Shown piece by piece: positions 9,422-18,013 of a stretch of DNA of 64,000 bases. The notes under the pieces are model-generated. The model saw nothing but the letters and a program-made list of their open reading frames with translations. It was not told where the DNA came from and did not search any database. How positions within the stretch are numbered: the stretch's first letter is position 1; each line of letters opens with the position of its first letter. The DNA is from Spartinivicinus ruber (GTDB lineage Bacteria > Pseudomonadota > Gammaproteobacteria > Pseudomonadales > Zooshikellaceae): the NCBI RefSeq assembly GCF_011009015.1, contig NZ_CP048878.1:4866354-4930353 (forward strand), written 5' to 3'. A program made the position numbers and the translations under genes.

Positions 9422-10153
9422 CTATTTTTTCACACCTAGTAACTTAGCCAGGTTCTCTGCTGGTTGATATCCTGGAATTAAGCGGCCATCAGCCAATACC
9501 AAAGCAGGCGTACCACTAACACCCACTTGTAAGCCCAGCTTATATTGCTCTTCTACTGGGTTATCACACTTGTTTTTCGCCACTTTTTGACCTTTTTTCG
9601 CTTTGGTCATTGCCGCTTTGGGGTCCTTAGCACACCATACATTTTCCATTACGGCATAGGCAGGTGACTGCTTACCTCCGCGAGGAAATGCGACATAGCG
9701 GACCTCTATCCCCATTTCATTCAATTCTGGCACTTCAGTATGCAGTTTACGGCAGTAGCCACAGTCAACATCGGTGAATACTGTGATGTGAGATTTAGTT
9801 TCGCCCTTTGGAGAGAAAACCACCATTTTCTCTCTTGGCACAGCATCAATTAGCTTGGCTAGTGCTTTGCTACGCGCCTGCTCTGTTAAGTTTGTCCACT
9901 TATTACCATCGACTTTCAACATATCACCACGAAATAGATAGCCACCATCAGCACTGGAGTAAACTAGCTGGCCACCGGAAAATTGCACTTCGTAGACCCC
10001 TTTCACTGGCGTTTCAGTAATCCGGTCTATTGTCACTTTGCCGCCCAACTGGCTTAGCTTTGCTTTAATAGCCTGTTCAGGAGAATCAGCTATCGCTGAG
10101 CTTGCCGCTAAAGCAATAGTTGCTCCAAGGGCTAATTTACGAAAGGGAGTCAT
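9422..10153 (-). CDS. dsbC: Periplasmic disulfide isomerase DsbC
   Basis: Thiol:disulfide isomerase that reshuffles wrong disulfides in periplasmic proteins and is kept reduced by DsbD. The signal peptide is residues 1-22 (MTPFRKLALG..., cut near SAIA-DS). The N-terminal dimerisation domain spans about 25-80 and the thioredoxin fold follows, with the active site CGYC at residues 131-134 (DVDCGYCRK) and the cis-Pro loop SGTPALV near 215. A second Cys pair in the WCAKDP...NKC segment matches the structural disulfide of DsbC. Length is 243 residues after xerD on the same strand. A GAGGA ribosome-binding site precedes the ATG. Confidence 0.95.
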   Translation of the reverse strand: MTPFRKLALGATIALAASSAIADSPEQAIKAKLSQLGGKVTIDRITETPVKGVYEVQFSGGQLVYSSADGGYLFRGDMLKVDGNKWTNLTEQARSKALAKLIDAVPREKMVVFSPKGETKSHITVFTDVDCGYCRKLHTEVPELNEMGIEVRYVAFPRGGKQSPAYAVMENVWCAKDPKAAMTKAKKGQKVAKNKCDNPVEEQYKLGLQVGVSGTPALVLADGRLIPGYQPAENLAKLLGVKK

Positions 10154-10309
10154 ACAAATCCTCGTTGTGTTTTAAAATCCACCTGCAATAAAGAGAGAAA
10201 TTTAAGCAAAAGGTTCCCTCCAAACCGGCCATTATAACAGATTGAATGCTTGATTAAATTGCACATTTATTCTGGAAAATGTCGCAATAACAAAGGGCCG
10301 TTAACTACC

Positions 10310-11218
10310 CTAAGCTCTTGGGTGGTGCTCTTTATACAGCTGCTGCAACCGATGCTGCGCCACATAGGTATAAATTTGTGTGGTAGACAAATCACTATGT
10401 CCCAACATCATTTGTACAGCCCTTAAGTTAGCGCCATGATTCACTAAATGCGTAGCAAATGCATGACGTAATGTATGAGGGGAAACATTCCCTGCAACTC
10501 CCGCTATCACTGCATATTTTTTCACCCGGTGCCAAAAGGTTTGCCGAGTCATTGCTGTCCCTCTTGTTGAAGGAAACAATACATCACTATTAGCATTTCC
10601 AACTAAATAAGACCGGGCATTAGCCAAATAGCTTTCAAGCCAGCTTTGTGCTTCCTCCCCCACTGGCACCAGCCGCTCTTTATTACCCTTACCAACGATT
10701 CTTAGTGCCCCTCTGTTAAGATTTAATTGATGAACGGTTAGACTCACCAGCTCAGATACCCGTAGCCCACTGCTATACAAAAGTTCCAGCATAGCTTTGT
10801 CGCGCTGACCGACTAAGGTGGCAATATCCGGTGCATCCAACAAGGCTTCAACCTGCTGTTCAGATAAAGATTTAGGTAAATAACGGGCTAATTTAGGCAT
10901 TGCTATATGTTGGGTGGGATCATCCTGACGCAACTGCTGTAATAACAAGTAACGAAAAAAACGACGCAGAACTGATAAGCAACGGGCTTGAGAACGTTTG
11001 TTATAACCTGACTGCAATCGATATTGAAGATAACTTTGAAGCTGATCCGTCGATGCTATTTGTAACTGCTTAGGGGCAAGCCATTTAGCCAAACCAGATA
11101 AGTCACTCCGATAGGCAGTCAAGGTATTTTGACTAGTACCATTTTCCAGCCACAAATGATCAAGAAACTGATTAATCAATTGTTCTGTTTGTACTGATAC
11201 TGTTGTCATTCCTACCAT
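10310..11218 (-). CDS. xerD: Site-specific tyrosine recombinase XerD
   Basis: XerD resolves chromosome dimers at dif together with XerC under FtsK control. The N-terminal SAM-like core-binding domain (about residues 10-95, ENGTSQNTLTAYRSDL) is followed by the catalytic domain with SSGLRVSELVSL (first Arg), HTLRHAFATH (His-x-x-Arg) and HSDLSTTQIYTYV with the nucleophilic Tyr. Length about 302 residues matches XerD (298). Position upstream of dsbC is the normal XerD context, which separates it from XerC. The start is ambiguous: GTG at 11221, ATG at 11218 or ATG at 11206; I use 11218, which has AGG about 9 nt upstream. Confidence 0.95.
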   Translation of the reverse strand: MVGMTTVSVQTEQLINQFLDHLWLENGTSQNTLTAYRSDLSGLAKWLAPKQLQIASTDQLQSYLQYRLQSGYNKRSQARCLSVLRRFFRYLLLQQLRQDDPTQHIAMPKLARYLPKSLSEQQVEALLDAPDIATLVGQRDKAMLELLYSSGLRVSELVSLTVHQLNLNRGALRIVGKGNKERLVPVGEEAQSWLESYLANARSYLVGNANSDVLFPSTRGTAMTRQTFWHRVKKYAVIAGVAGNVSPHTLRHAFATHLVNHGANLRAVQMMLGHSDLSTTQIYTYVAQHRLQQLYKEHHPRA

Positions 11219-11357
11219 CACATATTAACCTGATTTACTGCAATCTTAGGGAATATCTAACTTACCAATCAATCATATTCTTAAATGCTAAGAGCACCCA
11301 ATGGATTAAGAGCATGTCATATTCTAAAAGTAAATCACAACAACAAAAAACAGCCTA

Positions 11358-12239
11358 ATGAACCAAAAGCTAATCAACCGTCGTCGTATTTTGCGGTTTA
11401 TGTTATCCCCTATTACCCTATTCTTATTATTACTATTTACTTTACCTTCTGTTATGCCTAGTAGTTATTGGTTAACACGACAGTTTTTTTATCCTGACAG
11501 TAGTTATCGCTTGACGCCTACACAATTAGGTATTGAATTTGAAACGATAAGTATACAGCCCACAGCAGGTGTCACTTTAAAAAACTGGCTACTCAAGCCT
11601 AAAGGTAAACCGAAAGCAACAATACTGTTTTTACATGGAAATGCACAAAATATCAGCACGCATATTCACAGTGTTGCCTGGTTAGTTGAACACGGTTATC
11701 AGCTGTTTCTACTGGATTATCGTGGTTATGGCAAATCCACTGGAAGTCCAGTCATGCCTGCTGTACTTGATGATGTAACCGCCGCTAGTCAGTGGCTACA
11801 TCAAAATACCAATCCGCCCTATTTTTTAATAGGGCAAAGTCTTGGCGCTGCTCTAGCTATTAATCATGCAACTACCAGCAATATCCAATTTAACGCCTTT
11901 ATTGTTGATGCTCCTTTTGCTGGTTTTCGTATTATTGCGCAGGATGTTTTAGATGCTAACTGGTTAACCTGGGTTTTCCAGCACCCACTTTCCCGCTTAA
12001 TACCCGACGAGTACGAGCCTATTAATAAACTGCCTGAAATTGCCAACTCTCCAATTCTGGTATTTCATAGCCGTGAAGATGAAGTAATTCCTTATTATCA
12101 TAGTACGCTACTTATGGAGTCTTGCCCTAACAACTGTCAATTAATTACCACTACAGGCCCACACATCGCAACTTTTAACTACAACCAAAATCGCCAAATG
12201 CTATTGGATTTTCTTAATAAAAACCTGCAAAATAAATGA
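11358..12239 (+). CDS. Membrane-anchored alpha/beta hydrolase (BEM46/YfhR-like)
   Basis: The 293-residue protein has an N-terminal hydrophobic segment (about residues 15-33) that likely anchors it in the inner membrane, followed by a serine-hydrolase fold. Visible motifs are the oxyanion-hole region FLHGNAQ (91-97), the nucleophile elbow GQSLG (Ser161), the acid HSREDEVIP (Asp241) and the histidine GPHIATF (His269), so the catalytic triad is complete. The family resembles the BEM46/YfhR group of uncharacterised esterases and peptidase-like hydrolases; substrate unknown. It is divergent from xerD and lies 114 bp upstream of the CHAD gene on the same strand, so a shared transcript is possible but not shown. 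Confidence 0.85.
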   Translation: MNQKLINRRRILRFMLSPITLFLLLLFTLPSVMPSSYWLTRQFFYPDSSYRLTPTQLGIEFETISIQPTAGVTLKNWLLKPKGKPKATILFLHGNAQNISTHIHSVAWLVEHGYQLFLLDYRGYGKSTGSPVMPAVLDDVTAASQWLHQNTNPPYFLIGQSLGAALAINHATTSNIQFNAFIVDAPFAGFRIIAQDVLDANWLTWVFQHPLSRLIPDEYEPINKLPEIANSPILVFHSREDEVIPYYHSTLLMESCPNNCQLITTTGPHIATFNYNQNRQMLLDFLNKNLQNK

Positions 12240-12353
12240 TCAGGCTAGCATCAGTATAGGCTACAACACCTGTTTTTTTATGTTATAAAAATCATGATGT
12301 TCATATAAATTCATATACAGATGCTTTATGGAGTCACGGAAGAGGAGTATAAA

Positions 12354-13928
12354 ATGACGCTATTAGCCCAGTCGTTGGCTAAACCTGTCGCATCCTATTG
12401 GCAACTACCTGGCCAAAAAAAACCTCAATCTGTTGTACGACAAGTAAAAAAACACTTCCCCAACACTTACTGTGCTCAAGCTGCTCAACCCATTACATTA
12501 TTTGACGCATTTGGCTGGCCACTTTGGTTTGACAATATAATGCTTTATCAAAGTGACAGCCAGCTTGTCCTAGCTCCTAGAGGTTGTTTTGTTTATGAAA
12601 GCCTAGTTGCGGCCTGTACCACCAACCACATTAATAGCAGCCAAACAATCATGATCGATCAGTTACCGAGTGGGATATTAAAAAATAAACTAAAGCCATT
12701 AGTAAAATTAAGAGCCCTACAACCAATGGCTACGCTAAATTGCGACAGCCATATAATTAAAATGATCAACTCAGATCAAAAAACTGTCTGTAAAGCAGTT
12801 ATTTATACTCTATCCGACCAACGTAACAACACAACACATACAGAATATCTAGAGCTACAGCCATTAAGAGGCTTTACTGACGAGGCCCAGCAATTTACTC
12901 AATTTTTAGAGCAGCAACATTTTATAGCCATTGCAGAGCCGCCTTTAATTGATTATTGGGATAAAACAAAGCTCACTCCCAAACCTTACAGTATAAAGCC
13001 AAAGTTTGCGATGCAGCCTGAAGCCCCTGCTCGTGAAGTTATATTAAGCATGATTAACTCCATGCTTGAACTGGCCCAGCAAAATGAACAAGGCATTATT
13101 GATGATATTGATACAGAATACTTGCATGATTACCGGGTAGCTATTCGCAAAATCCGCTCACTTTTAAGTCTTATCAAACAGGTTTTCCCTAAAACTGAAA
13201 CCACACAGTTAAAACAACAATTAAAGGCTCTGGCGCAAAAGACAAATTTATTAAGAGACCTTGATGTTTACCTGTTAGCTAAAGATGCTTTAAAAGCAAA
13301 AATCCCCATACAATTACAGCCCGGTTTAGATAAACTATTTCAAAGCTTTACTGAAACCCGTCAAACTGAAAGCAAAAACATTGCCAAACACTTGCAAAGT
13401 AAAACCTATCAAGAGGCATTTACTACAATCAAATCAACTTTAAAAGCCTGTAAAAAAACAGCAAAAACCAAAAACAGCCATAAGCCAATCATTAAAATAG
13501 CAATCCAAGAAATTCATAACAAATACCAGCATATTTGTCATGATGGATGCTCTTTAACTTCCACAGCAGATGATGAATCATTTCACGACTTGCGTATTGA
13601 ATGCAAAAGACTACGTTATTTATTGGAGTTTTTTGCTGACTTAATGAATACAACGACTAACAAACAAGCAGTCAACAGTTTAAAAAAACTTCAGGATAAA
13701 CTGGGCAACTTCAATGATCTATCTGTACAACAAGAAAAGCTACTGCATTATTTAAATGACAATAATATAAACCCCCTCGAAGCAGCTGCTATTGGAGGGC
13801 TAGTTAGCGTAATGCATCAGCAACAAAGCTCTTTAAAAACAGACATCATAAGTCAGCTCAGTGACTTTTGCTCACTTCCCACCCAAGCTCAATTTAACCA
13901 GCTTTTCCAAAAGGTTAGTCAACAATGA
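12354..13928 (+). CDS. CYTH-like/CHAD domain protein (putative polyphosphate-binding)
   Basis: The start is taken as ATG 12354, since AGAGGAG stands 6 nt before it; an in-frame ATG at 12321 has no such site. The 524-residue product has a C-terminal CHAD domain (about 230-520) with its two conserved basic helices: LHDYRVAIRKIRSL (His258, Arg261, Arg265, Arg268) and FHDLRIECKRLRYL (His411, Arg414, Arg419, Arg421), plus RDLDVY at 301-306. The N-terminal ~220 residues look like a degenerate CYTH (triphosphate tunnel) domain, e.g. LFDAFGWPLWFDN and KLRALQPMATL, but lack the usual ExExK start, so catalysis is doubtful. CHAD domains bind polyphosphate in other bacteria. The stop overlaps the start of the ParA gene by 4 bp (ATGA), implying translational coupling. 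Confidence 0.85.
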   Translation: MTLLAQSLAKPVASYWQLPGQKKPQSVVRQVKKHFPNTYCAQAAQPITLFDAFGWPLWFDNIMLYQSDSQLVLAPRGCFVYESLVAACTTNHINSSQTIMIDQLPSGILKNKLKPLVKLRALQPMATLNCDSHIIKMINSDQKTVCKAVIYTLSDQRNNTTHTEYLELQPLRGFTDEAQQFTQFLEQQHFIAIAEPPLIDYWDKTKLTPKPYSIKPKFAMQPEAPAREVILSMINSMLELAQQNEQGIIDDIDTEYLHDYRVAIRKIRSLLSLIKQVFPKTETTQLKQQLKALAQKTNLLRDLDVYLLAKDALKAKIPIQLQPGLDKLFQSFTETRQTESKNIAKHLQSKTYQEAFTTIKSTLKACKKTAKTKNSHKPIIKIAIQEIHNKYQHICHDGCSLTSTADDESFHDLRIECKRLRYLLEFFADLMNTTTNKQAVNSLKKLQDKLGNFNDLSVQQEKLLHYLNDNNINPLEAAAIGGLVSVMHQQQSSLKTDIISQLSDFCSLPTQAQFNQLFQKVSQQ

Positions 13929-14671
13929 AAATAATAGCGGTTTATAGTATTAAAGGGGGCGTAGGTAAAACAGCAGCAGCCGTCAATCTAGCTTATGAGG
14001 CAAGTCAGTCTGGTCACCAAACATTACTATGTGATTTAGATCCCCAGGGTGCTTCTTCATTTTACTTTAGGGTAAGCGCATCAAAGAAACAAAAAAGTAA
14101 ATGGTTTTTTACCCAAACCTATAAGTTGTTCCAGCATATCAAAGCTTCTGACTACCCAATGCTGGATATTTTGCCAGCTAAACTTTCCTATCGACATTTT
14201 GATATCAAACTCGGCGCTTTCAAAAAATCCCCGCAAAAACAGATAGCAAAACTACTAAAACCACTAAAGAAATACTATGATGTCATTTTTCTTGACTGCC
14301 CACCAAGTATCAGCTTACTTTCTGAAAATGTGTTTAATGCAGCAGACATCATTATGGTGCCAGTTATTCCAACCACTTTATCAGAAAGGACTTTAAACCA
14401 GTTAGTGGACTTTTTTCACGAAAAATCTTTGGATAAAAACAAAATACATCCGTTTTTCTCCATGGCTCAAACATCCAAAAAGCTGCACCAACAATCTGAA
14501 GCCAGAATAAAAACCCGGTTTAATAGTGTGATTAACCAGTCCATTCCTTTTTGTGCTGAAATTGAGAATATGGGGATCCACCAGAAGCCAGTAGCCGCAT
14601 TTGCACCTAAAAAACCAGGGGCTAATGCTTATCAGGCTCTATGGCAAAAAATTGAGTCTTATTATTTCTAG
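13925..14671 (+). CDS. Orphan ParA/MinD-type ATPase
   Basis: 248-residue P-loop ATPase of the ParA family. The deviant Walker A KGGVGKT has the signature Lys10 and Lys15; Walker A' is LLCDLDPQG (Asp37/Asp39) and Walker B is VIFLDCPPS (Asp124). There is no N-terminal helix-turn-helix, so it is of the short type used by plasmid-type and cargo-positioning systems. The C terminus is Lys/Arg-rich (SEARIKTRF), compatible with nonspecific DNA binding. No parB, parS or chromosomal soj/spo0J context is present; the only close partner is the CHAD gene, with which it overlaps by 4 bp. A strong terminator follows. Family certain; cargo unknown, with polyphosphate granules my inference. Confidence 0.88.
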   Translation: MKIIAVYSIKGGVGKTAAAVNLAYEASQSGHQTLLCDLDPQGASSFYFRVSASKKQKSKWFFTQTYKLFQHIKASDYPMLDILPAKLSYRHFDIKLGAFKKSPQKQIAKLLKPLKKYYDVIFLDCPPSISLLSENVFNAADIIMVPVIPTTLSERTLNQLVDFFHEKSLDKNKIHPFFSMAQTSKKLHQQSEARIKTRFNSVINQSIPFCAEIENMGIHQKPVAAFAPKKPGANAYQALWQKIESYYF

Positions 14672-14686
14672 CCTGCCACCCTATCT

Positions 14687-14711
14687 TGAAGCCCACTCTG
14701 AGTGGGCTTCA
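14687..14711 (+). terminator. Intrinsic terminator after the CHAD-ParA operon
   Basis: Perfect 11-bp stem TGAAGCCCACT / AGTGGGCTTCA with a 3-nt loop, 16 bp after the ParA stop codon, followed by GCTAACTTTT. It closes the CHAD-ParA transcript and could also serve the convergent gene ending at 14741. Confidence 0.75.
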
Positions 14712-14740
14712 GCTAACTTTTACGAATATACCATTAGCTT

Positions 14741-15553
14741 TCACTCCTTACGAACCACCTGATAATTCTGCCCCAAATTATTATCGGTATACCAATGGCC
14801 ATCTACTTTATACCTTACAAAGTACGCTAACTGATTTTTATTCGCTACAGGTATAGCAGCTCCCCAACTTTCCACGCCATATTTACTTGGGTTTTTAACC
14901 AAGCCACCCTTTGGTCCAATGATTTGATAGGCTTGATATTCAGCCTCCATGGTATGACTCGTTAACCAACTATCAAAACTATAAATCACTTGCACCTGTT
15001 TACTTGGCACAATATTTCGCAGCAGAACTTGCGGATAAAAAGTCTTCTGCTCTTTATACAAAACAGCAGGAAAAGCATTATTTGCGGCCACATTAATACG
15101 TTTACCCAACAGCCAACCTGAGCCTTTAGTTAACCAATAATCACGGCCCTGATTGTTATCCCAATATAAACCGCTTGCCGTGTTTGCATATATAGCAAAC
15201 TTAATAAAATTTATGGTTTGAGACTGATAATTGCTATTACAGAGGTTTTCTCCCCGCATACACGACTGATGATTCATTTGCCAACGCTCTGTCTTACTAC
15301 CAATATCAGCCACTCTCGTCGCAGGCAAATCCTGCCAGGTACCATCATCTGCAATTAAGCGTAGCCAAACAGTCTCAGCATTAAGCTTACGATCAACTAA
15401 AATATCAAAATATTGATGCTCTGAACGAGTACCATAAAAGCTATAACCTGAGCTCATGGCCTTGATCAAGTGAACGGATTGTGTTGCAAAGCCTAAAGAA
15501 GAAAATAACAACGTAGCAAAATAAACAATGCACTTTAAAGGTAAGTGTTTCAT
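14741..15553 (-). CDS. Exported protein with two CBM21-like modules
   Basis: Start chosen at ATG 15553 (MKHLPLK), which has AAGGA 5 nt upstream; an ATG two codons earlier overlaps that site. 270 residues with a signal peptide (about 1-24, cut after GFA). The mature part reads as two tandem beta modules that end alike: first YWDNNQGRDYWL, later WYTDNNLGQNYQVV, each preceded by a hydrophobic strand (INFIKFAIYAN; NQLAYFVRYKV). The W/Y-x-DNN-x-G-x-(D/N)Y signature is that of CBM21-type starch/glycogen-binding modules and PP1 glycogen-targeting subunits. No catalytic domain is present. I infer a secreted or periplasmic glucan-binding protein; the two-module reading is from motif spacing only. Transcribed alone, convergent with ParA. 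Confidence 0.6.
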   Translation of the reverse strand: MKHLPLKCIVYFATLLFSSLGFATQSVHLIKAMSSGYSFYGTRSEHQYFDILVDRKLNAETVWLRLIADDGTWQDLPATRVADIGSKTERWQMNHQSCMRGENLCNSNYQSQTINFIKFAIYANTASGLYWDNNQGRDYWLTKGSGWLLGKRINVAANNAFPAVLYKEQKTFYPQVLLRNIVPSKQVQVIYSFDSWLTSHTMEAEYQAYQIIGPKGGLVKNPSKYGVESWGAAIPVANKNQLAYFVRYKVDGHWYTDNNLGQNYQVVRKE

Positions 15554-15780
15554 AAGCATCCTTGTCTGATGATACCTGGCAGCAGCAACTATTATCCCAA
15601 AGAAGCACTAAGCACAAGGTATAACAACCGAAATTAATGGTAACAAGTGTCGTATTTTATCAGAGAAACTTCACCAAACAAGCAAAAAGAAAGATTGTAC
15701 ATTAAAAAAACACAGGGCTAATTAACCAAACTCAAACGGTAAGGGAAGTAAAAATTTAGATGGACATAAAAAAGTGACAT

Positions 15781-15808
15781 AAAAAAAGCAGCTAATGCTG
15801 CTTTTTTT
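15781..15808 (-). terminator. Terminator of the rpsP-rimM-trmD-rplS operon
   Basis: GCAGC / GCTGC stem with a TAAT loop, extended by an A7/T7 flank on each side so that it can act in either direction. It begins 8 bp beyond the rplS stop. Confidence 0.85.
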
Positions 15809-15815
15809 ATTGGAA

Positions 15816-16169
15816 CTAGGAAAGTTTTTCTTTAATTCTTGCTGCTTTACCAGAGCGCTCACGCAAGTAGTAAAGCTTCGCTTTACGTACATCACCACGA
15901 CGCTTAACGGTAATACTGTCTACCAATGGGCTGTATGTTTGGAACGCACGTTCAACCCCTACGCCATTGGAAATTTTACGAACTGTGAAAGAAGAGTTCA
16001 GACCACGATTACGCTTACCAATAACAACCCCTTCAAAGGCCTGTAAACGCTCACGGCTACCTTCTTTTACTTTTACCTGAACAATGACCGTATCACCCGG
16101 CCCAAAGGCAGGGATTTCTTTGTTCATTTGCTCATTTTCAATTTGCTGAATAATTTTGTTTTTGCTCAT
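15816..16169 (-). CDS. rplS: Large ribosomal subunit protein bL19
   Basis: bL19 sits at the 30S-50S interface of the ribosome. The 117-residue product has the family core [44 protein letters not shown] in pieces and the C-terminal signature [25 protein letters not shown]. Length equals the usual 115-118. It is the last gene of the rpsP-rimM-trmD-rplS operon, 45 bp after trmD, and is followed directly by a strong terminator. Confidence 0.98.
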   Translation of the reverse strand: MSKNKIIQQIENEQMNKEIPAFGPGDTVIVQVKVKEGSRERLQAFEGVVIGKRNRGLNSSFTVRKISNGVGVERAFQTYSPLVDSITVKRRGDVRKAKLYYLRERSGKAARIKEKLS

Positions 16170-16214
16170 CTCTTGTTTGCTCCTAGATACAAACTCTTTC
16201 CGCCGGCTAAAACT

Positions 16215-16967
16215 TTATTGCTTCTGGCTAGCCTGATACTCCCGCTGAAACTCAGCAAGTAGCGCCTGTTGCTCACCATCAAGTCGATGACTTGCTAATA
16301 AATCAGGGCGTCTTAACCAGGTTCTTCCCAACGACTGTTTCAGCCGCCATTGTCTTATCATTTCATGGTTGCCACTCAGTAATACGGGTGGAACCTGTAA
16401 CCCTGCCACTTGTTCTGGCCGAGTATAATGAGGACAATCAAGTAAACCTTCTGCAAAAGAATCTTCCAAAGCGGAATTCTTGTGACCTAGAGTGCCCGGG
16501 ACAAAGCGTGAGACCGCATCAATTAGCGTCATGGCAGCTATTTCACCACCACTTAAGACATAATCACCTACCGACCATTCTTCATCAATTTCGGTTTCGA
16601 CTATGCGCTCATCAATACCTTCATATCGCCCTGCGACTACGATGAGTTTGTCATTTTGTGCCAACTCCATAACCCCTTGCTGGGTCAGTTGGCGCCCCTG
16701 AGGGGACATATAAATCACCTTAGCCTCAGTTCCAGCAGCTTGCTTTGCTGCCTGGATGGCATCACGCAGAGGTTGAACTTTCATCAACATGCCGGGACCA
16801 CCGCCATAAGGTCGGTCATCCACTGTTTGGTGTTTATCATGAGTAAAGCTTCTTGGATTCCAAAACGCCAGCTCAAGTAAACCTTGCTTTACCGCTCTTC
16901 CTGTTACCCCATACTCAGTGATAGCATTGAATATTTCGGGGAAGAGGGAAACAATCCCAAACCACAC
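16215..16967 (-). CDS. trmD: tRNA (guanine(37)-N1)-methyltransferase
   Basis: TrmD methylates G37 next to the anticodon with S-adenosylmethionine and prevents +1 frameshifting. The 250-residue product begins [23 protein letters not shown] and contains the SPOUT trefoil-knot signature [19 protein letters not shown] (about 130-150) and the [13 protein letters not shown] loop. The start lies 3 bp after the rimM stop, indicating tight coupling in the ribosomal operon. Confidence 0.98.
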   Translation of the reverse strand: MWFGIVSLFPEIFNAITEYGVTGRAVKQGLLELAFWNPRSFTHDKHQTVDDRPYGGGPGMLMKVQPLRDAIQAAKQAAGTEAKVIYMSPQGRQLTQQGVMELAQNDKLIVVAGRYEGIDERIVETEIDEEWSVGDYVLSGGEIAAMTLIDAVSRFVPGTLGHKNSALEDSFAEGLLDCPHYTRPEQVAGLQVPPVLLSGNHEMIRQWRLKQSLGRTWLRRPDLLASHRLDGEQQALLAEFQREYQASQKQ

Positions 16968-16970
16968 TAT

Positions 16971-17528
16971 TTAAAACTCCGGATCCCAATCGACCCGTAT
17001 TTCACCTGTTTCTATACAGATGGACTCAATAACCTGATCTGGTAAGAAAGGAATCAGTCGTTCACGCTGATCAATGCTTTGTTTATCGCCTTTTACCACT
17101 AAAACATCGTTTGCACCTGTGGCCATAAGTCTGGTGACCCGGCCTAAGTCTGCTTGTTGATATTCATCAGTAGCAACTGCAATAACACGCAAACCTTCCA
17201 GTTGATGCCAGTAATACTCACCATCAACTAAGCTAGGCAGCTGACCTTTGTGAATGAGCACTTCTGCACCACAATATTGTTGTGCAGCCTCTCTATCATT
17301 ACACCCTTCTAAGTGTGCAATCAGGCCTTTACCGTGCTTTTTGCCTTGAACAACCGCAATCTCTTGTAGCTGTCCTTTTTGTTTGAGGAGCCAACGTGAA
17401 TAACCAAAAATGTTATCCATAGGTTCAGTATAAGAGTAAACCTTAACCCAACCACGCACACCGTACACTGAAGAAATTCGCCCCAGTGCCAATAAGTCGT
17501 TTTGGTTTGTATTACTCGTTACTGCCAT
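16971..17528 (-). CDS. rimM: Ribosome maturation factor RimM
   Basis: RimM helps 16S rRNA processing and assembly of the 30S head through uS19. The start is set at ATG 17528 because GAGGTG precedes it; an in-frame GTG two codons upstream is part of that site. 185 residues: N-terminal RimM beta barrel (LLALGRISSVYGVRGWVKVYS, about 12-95) and C-terminal PRC barrel (YYWHQLEGLRVIA to the end, with GANDVLVVKG and LIPFLPDQVIESI). Order rpsP-rimM-trmD-rplS is the conserved proteobacterial one. Confidence 0.97.
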   Translation of the reverse strand: MAVTSNTNQNDLLALGRISSVYGVRGWVKVYSYTEPMDNIFGYSRWLLKQKGQLQEIAVVQGKKHGKGLIAHLEGCNDREAAQQYCGAEVLIHKGQLPSLVDGEYYWHQLEGLRVIAVATDEYQQADLGRVTRLMATGANDVLVVKGDKQSIDQRERLIPFLPDQVIESICIETGEIRVDWDPEF

Positions 17529-17556
17529 AAACACCTCAAACTGCCCGCACGGAAAA

Positions 17557-17817
17557 TTAAGCCGCTTGACCAGCTTGCTTACTAGCTTCGGCTAATAATT
17601 TAGCAACACGATCAGTAGCTTGAGCGCCTTTGCTTAACCAGTACTCAACACGATCACTATCAACGCGTAAACGCTCTTCTTGACCGCGAGCAACTGGATT
17701 AAAGAAGCCTACTCGCTCAATAAAGCGACCATCACGAGAGTTACGTGAATCAGTCACAGTTAAGTGATAGAACGGGCGCTTTTTTGAGCCACCACGTGCT
17801 AAACGAATTGTTACCAT
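17557..17817 (-). CDS. rpsP: Small ribosomal subunit protein bS16
   Basis: bS16 is needed for assembly of the 30S body. The 86-residue product starts [20 protein letters not shown], the family signature, and contains [13 protein letters not shown]; normal length is 80-90. First gene of the four-gene ribosomal operon. The upstream 125 bp has a -10-like TAGAAT followed by a GC-rich discriminator, as expected of a growth-rate-controlled promoter. Confidence 0.98.
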   Translation of the reverse strand: MVTIRLARGGSKKRPFYHLTVTDSRNSRDGRFIERVGFFNPVARGQEERLRVDSDRVEYWLSKGAQATDRVAKLLAEASKQAGQAA

Positions 17818-17918
17818 TAGACTTTTCCTAGTTCTCTATTTACAACAAATGAGCTATTACTGCTCAGGTGTTTACTTTCGAGCAGCCAACTGTTAAGCCA
17901 CTACTCGGAAGGGCGCAT

Positions 17919-17924
17919 ATTCTA
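17919..17924 (-). promoter_or_regulatory. Candidate -10 element of the rpsP operon promoter
   Basis: Minus-strand TAGAAT followed by ATGCGCCC, a GC-rich discriminator typical of stringently controlled ribosomal promoters. The -35 is poor: TTTTCA at 17 bp, which overlaps the end of the ffh terminator. Read by eye only. Confidence 0.35.
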
Positions 17925-17943
17925 CGGAATATCAACCATAATG

Positions 17944-17977
17944 AAAAGCCCGCTGAAGTAATCCGCAGCAGGCTTTT
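17944..17977 (-). terminator. Intrinsic terminator of ffh
   Basis: Stem AAAAGCCCGCTG / CAGCAGGCTTTT with a 10-nt loop. The single mismatch becomes a G-U pair in the minus-strand transcript, which ends in a short U run. It separates ffh from the rpsP operon downstream. Confidence 0.7.
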
Positions 17978-18013
17978 GCATTGAATATGCGTTTAACGTT
18001 TTAAAAGAATAGC

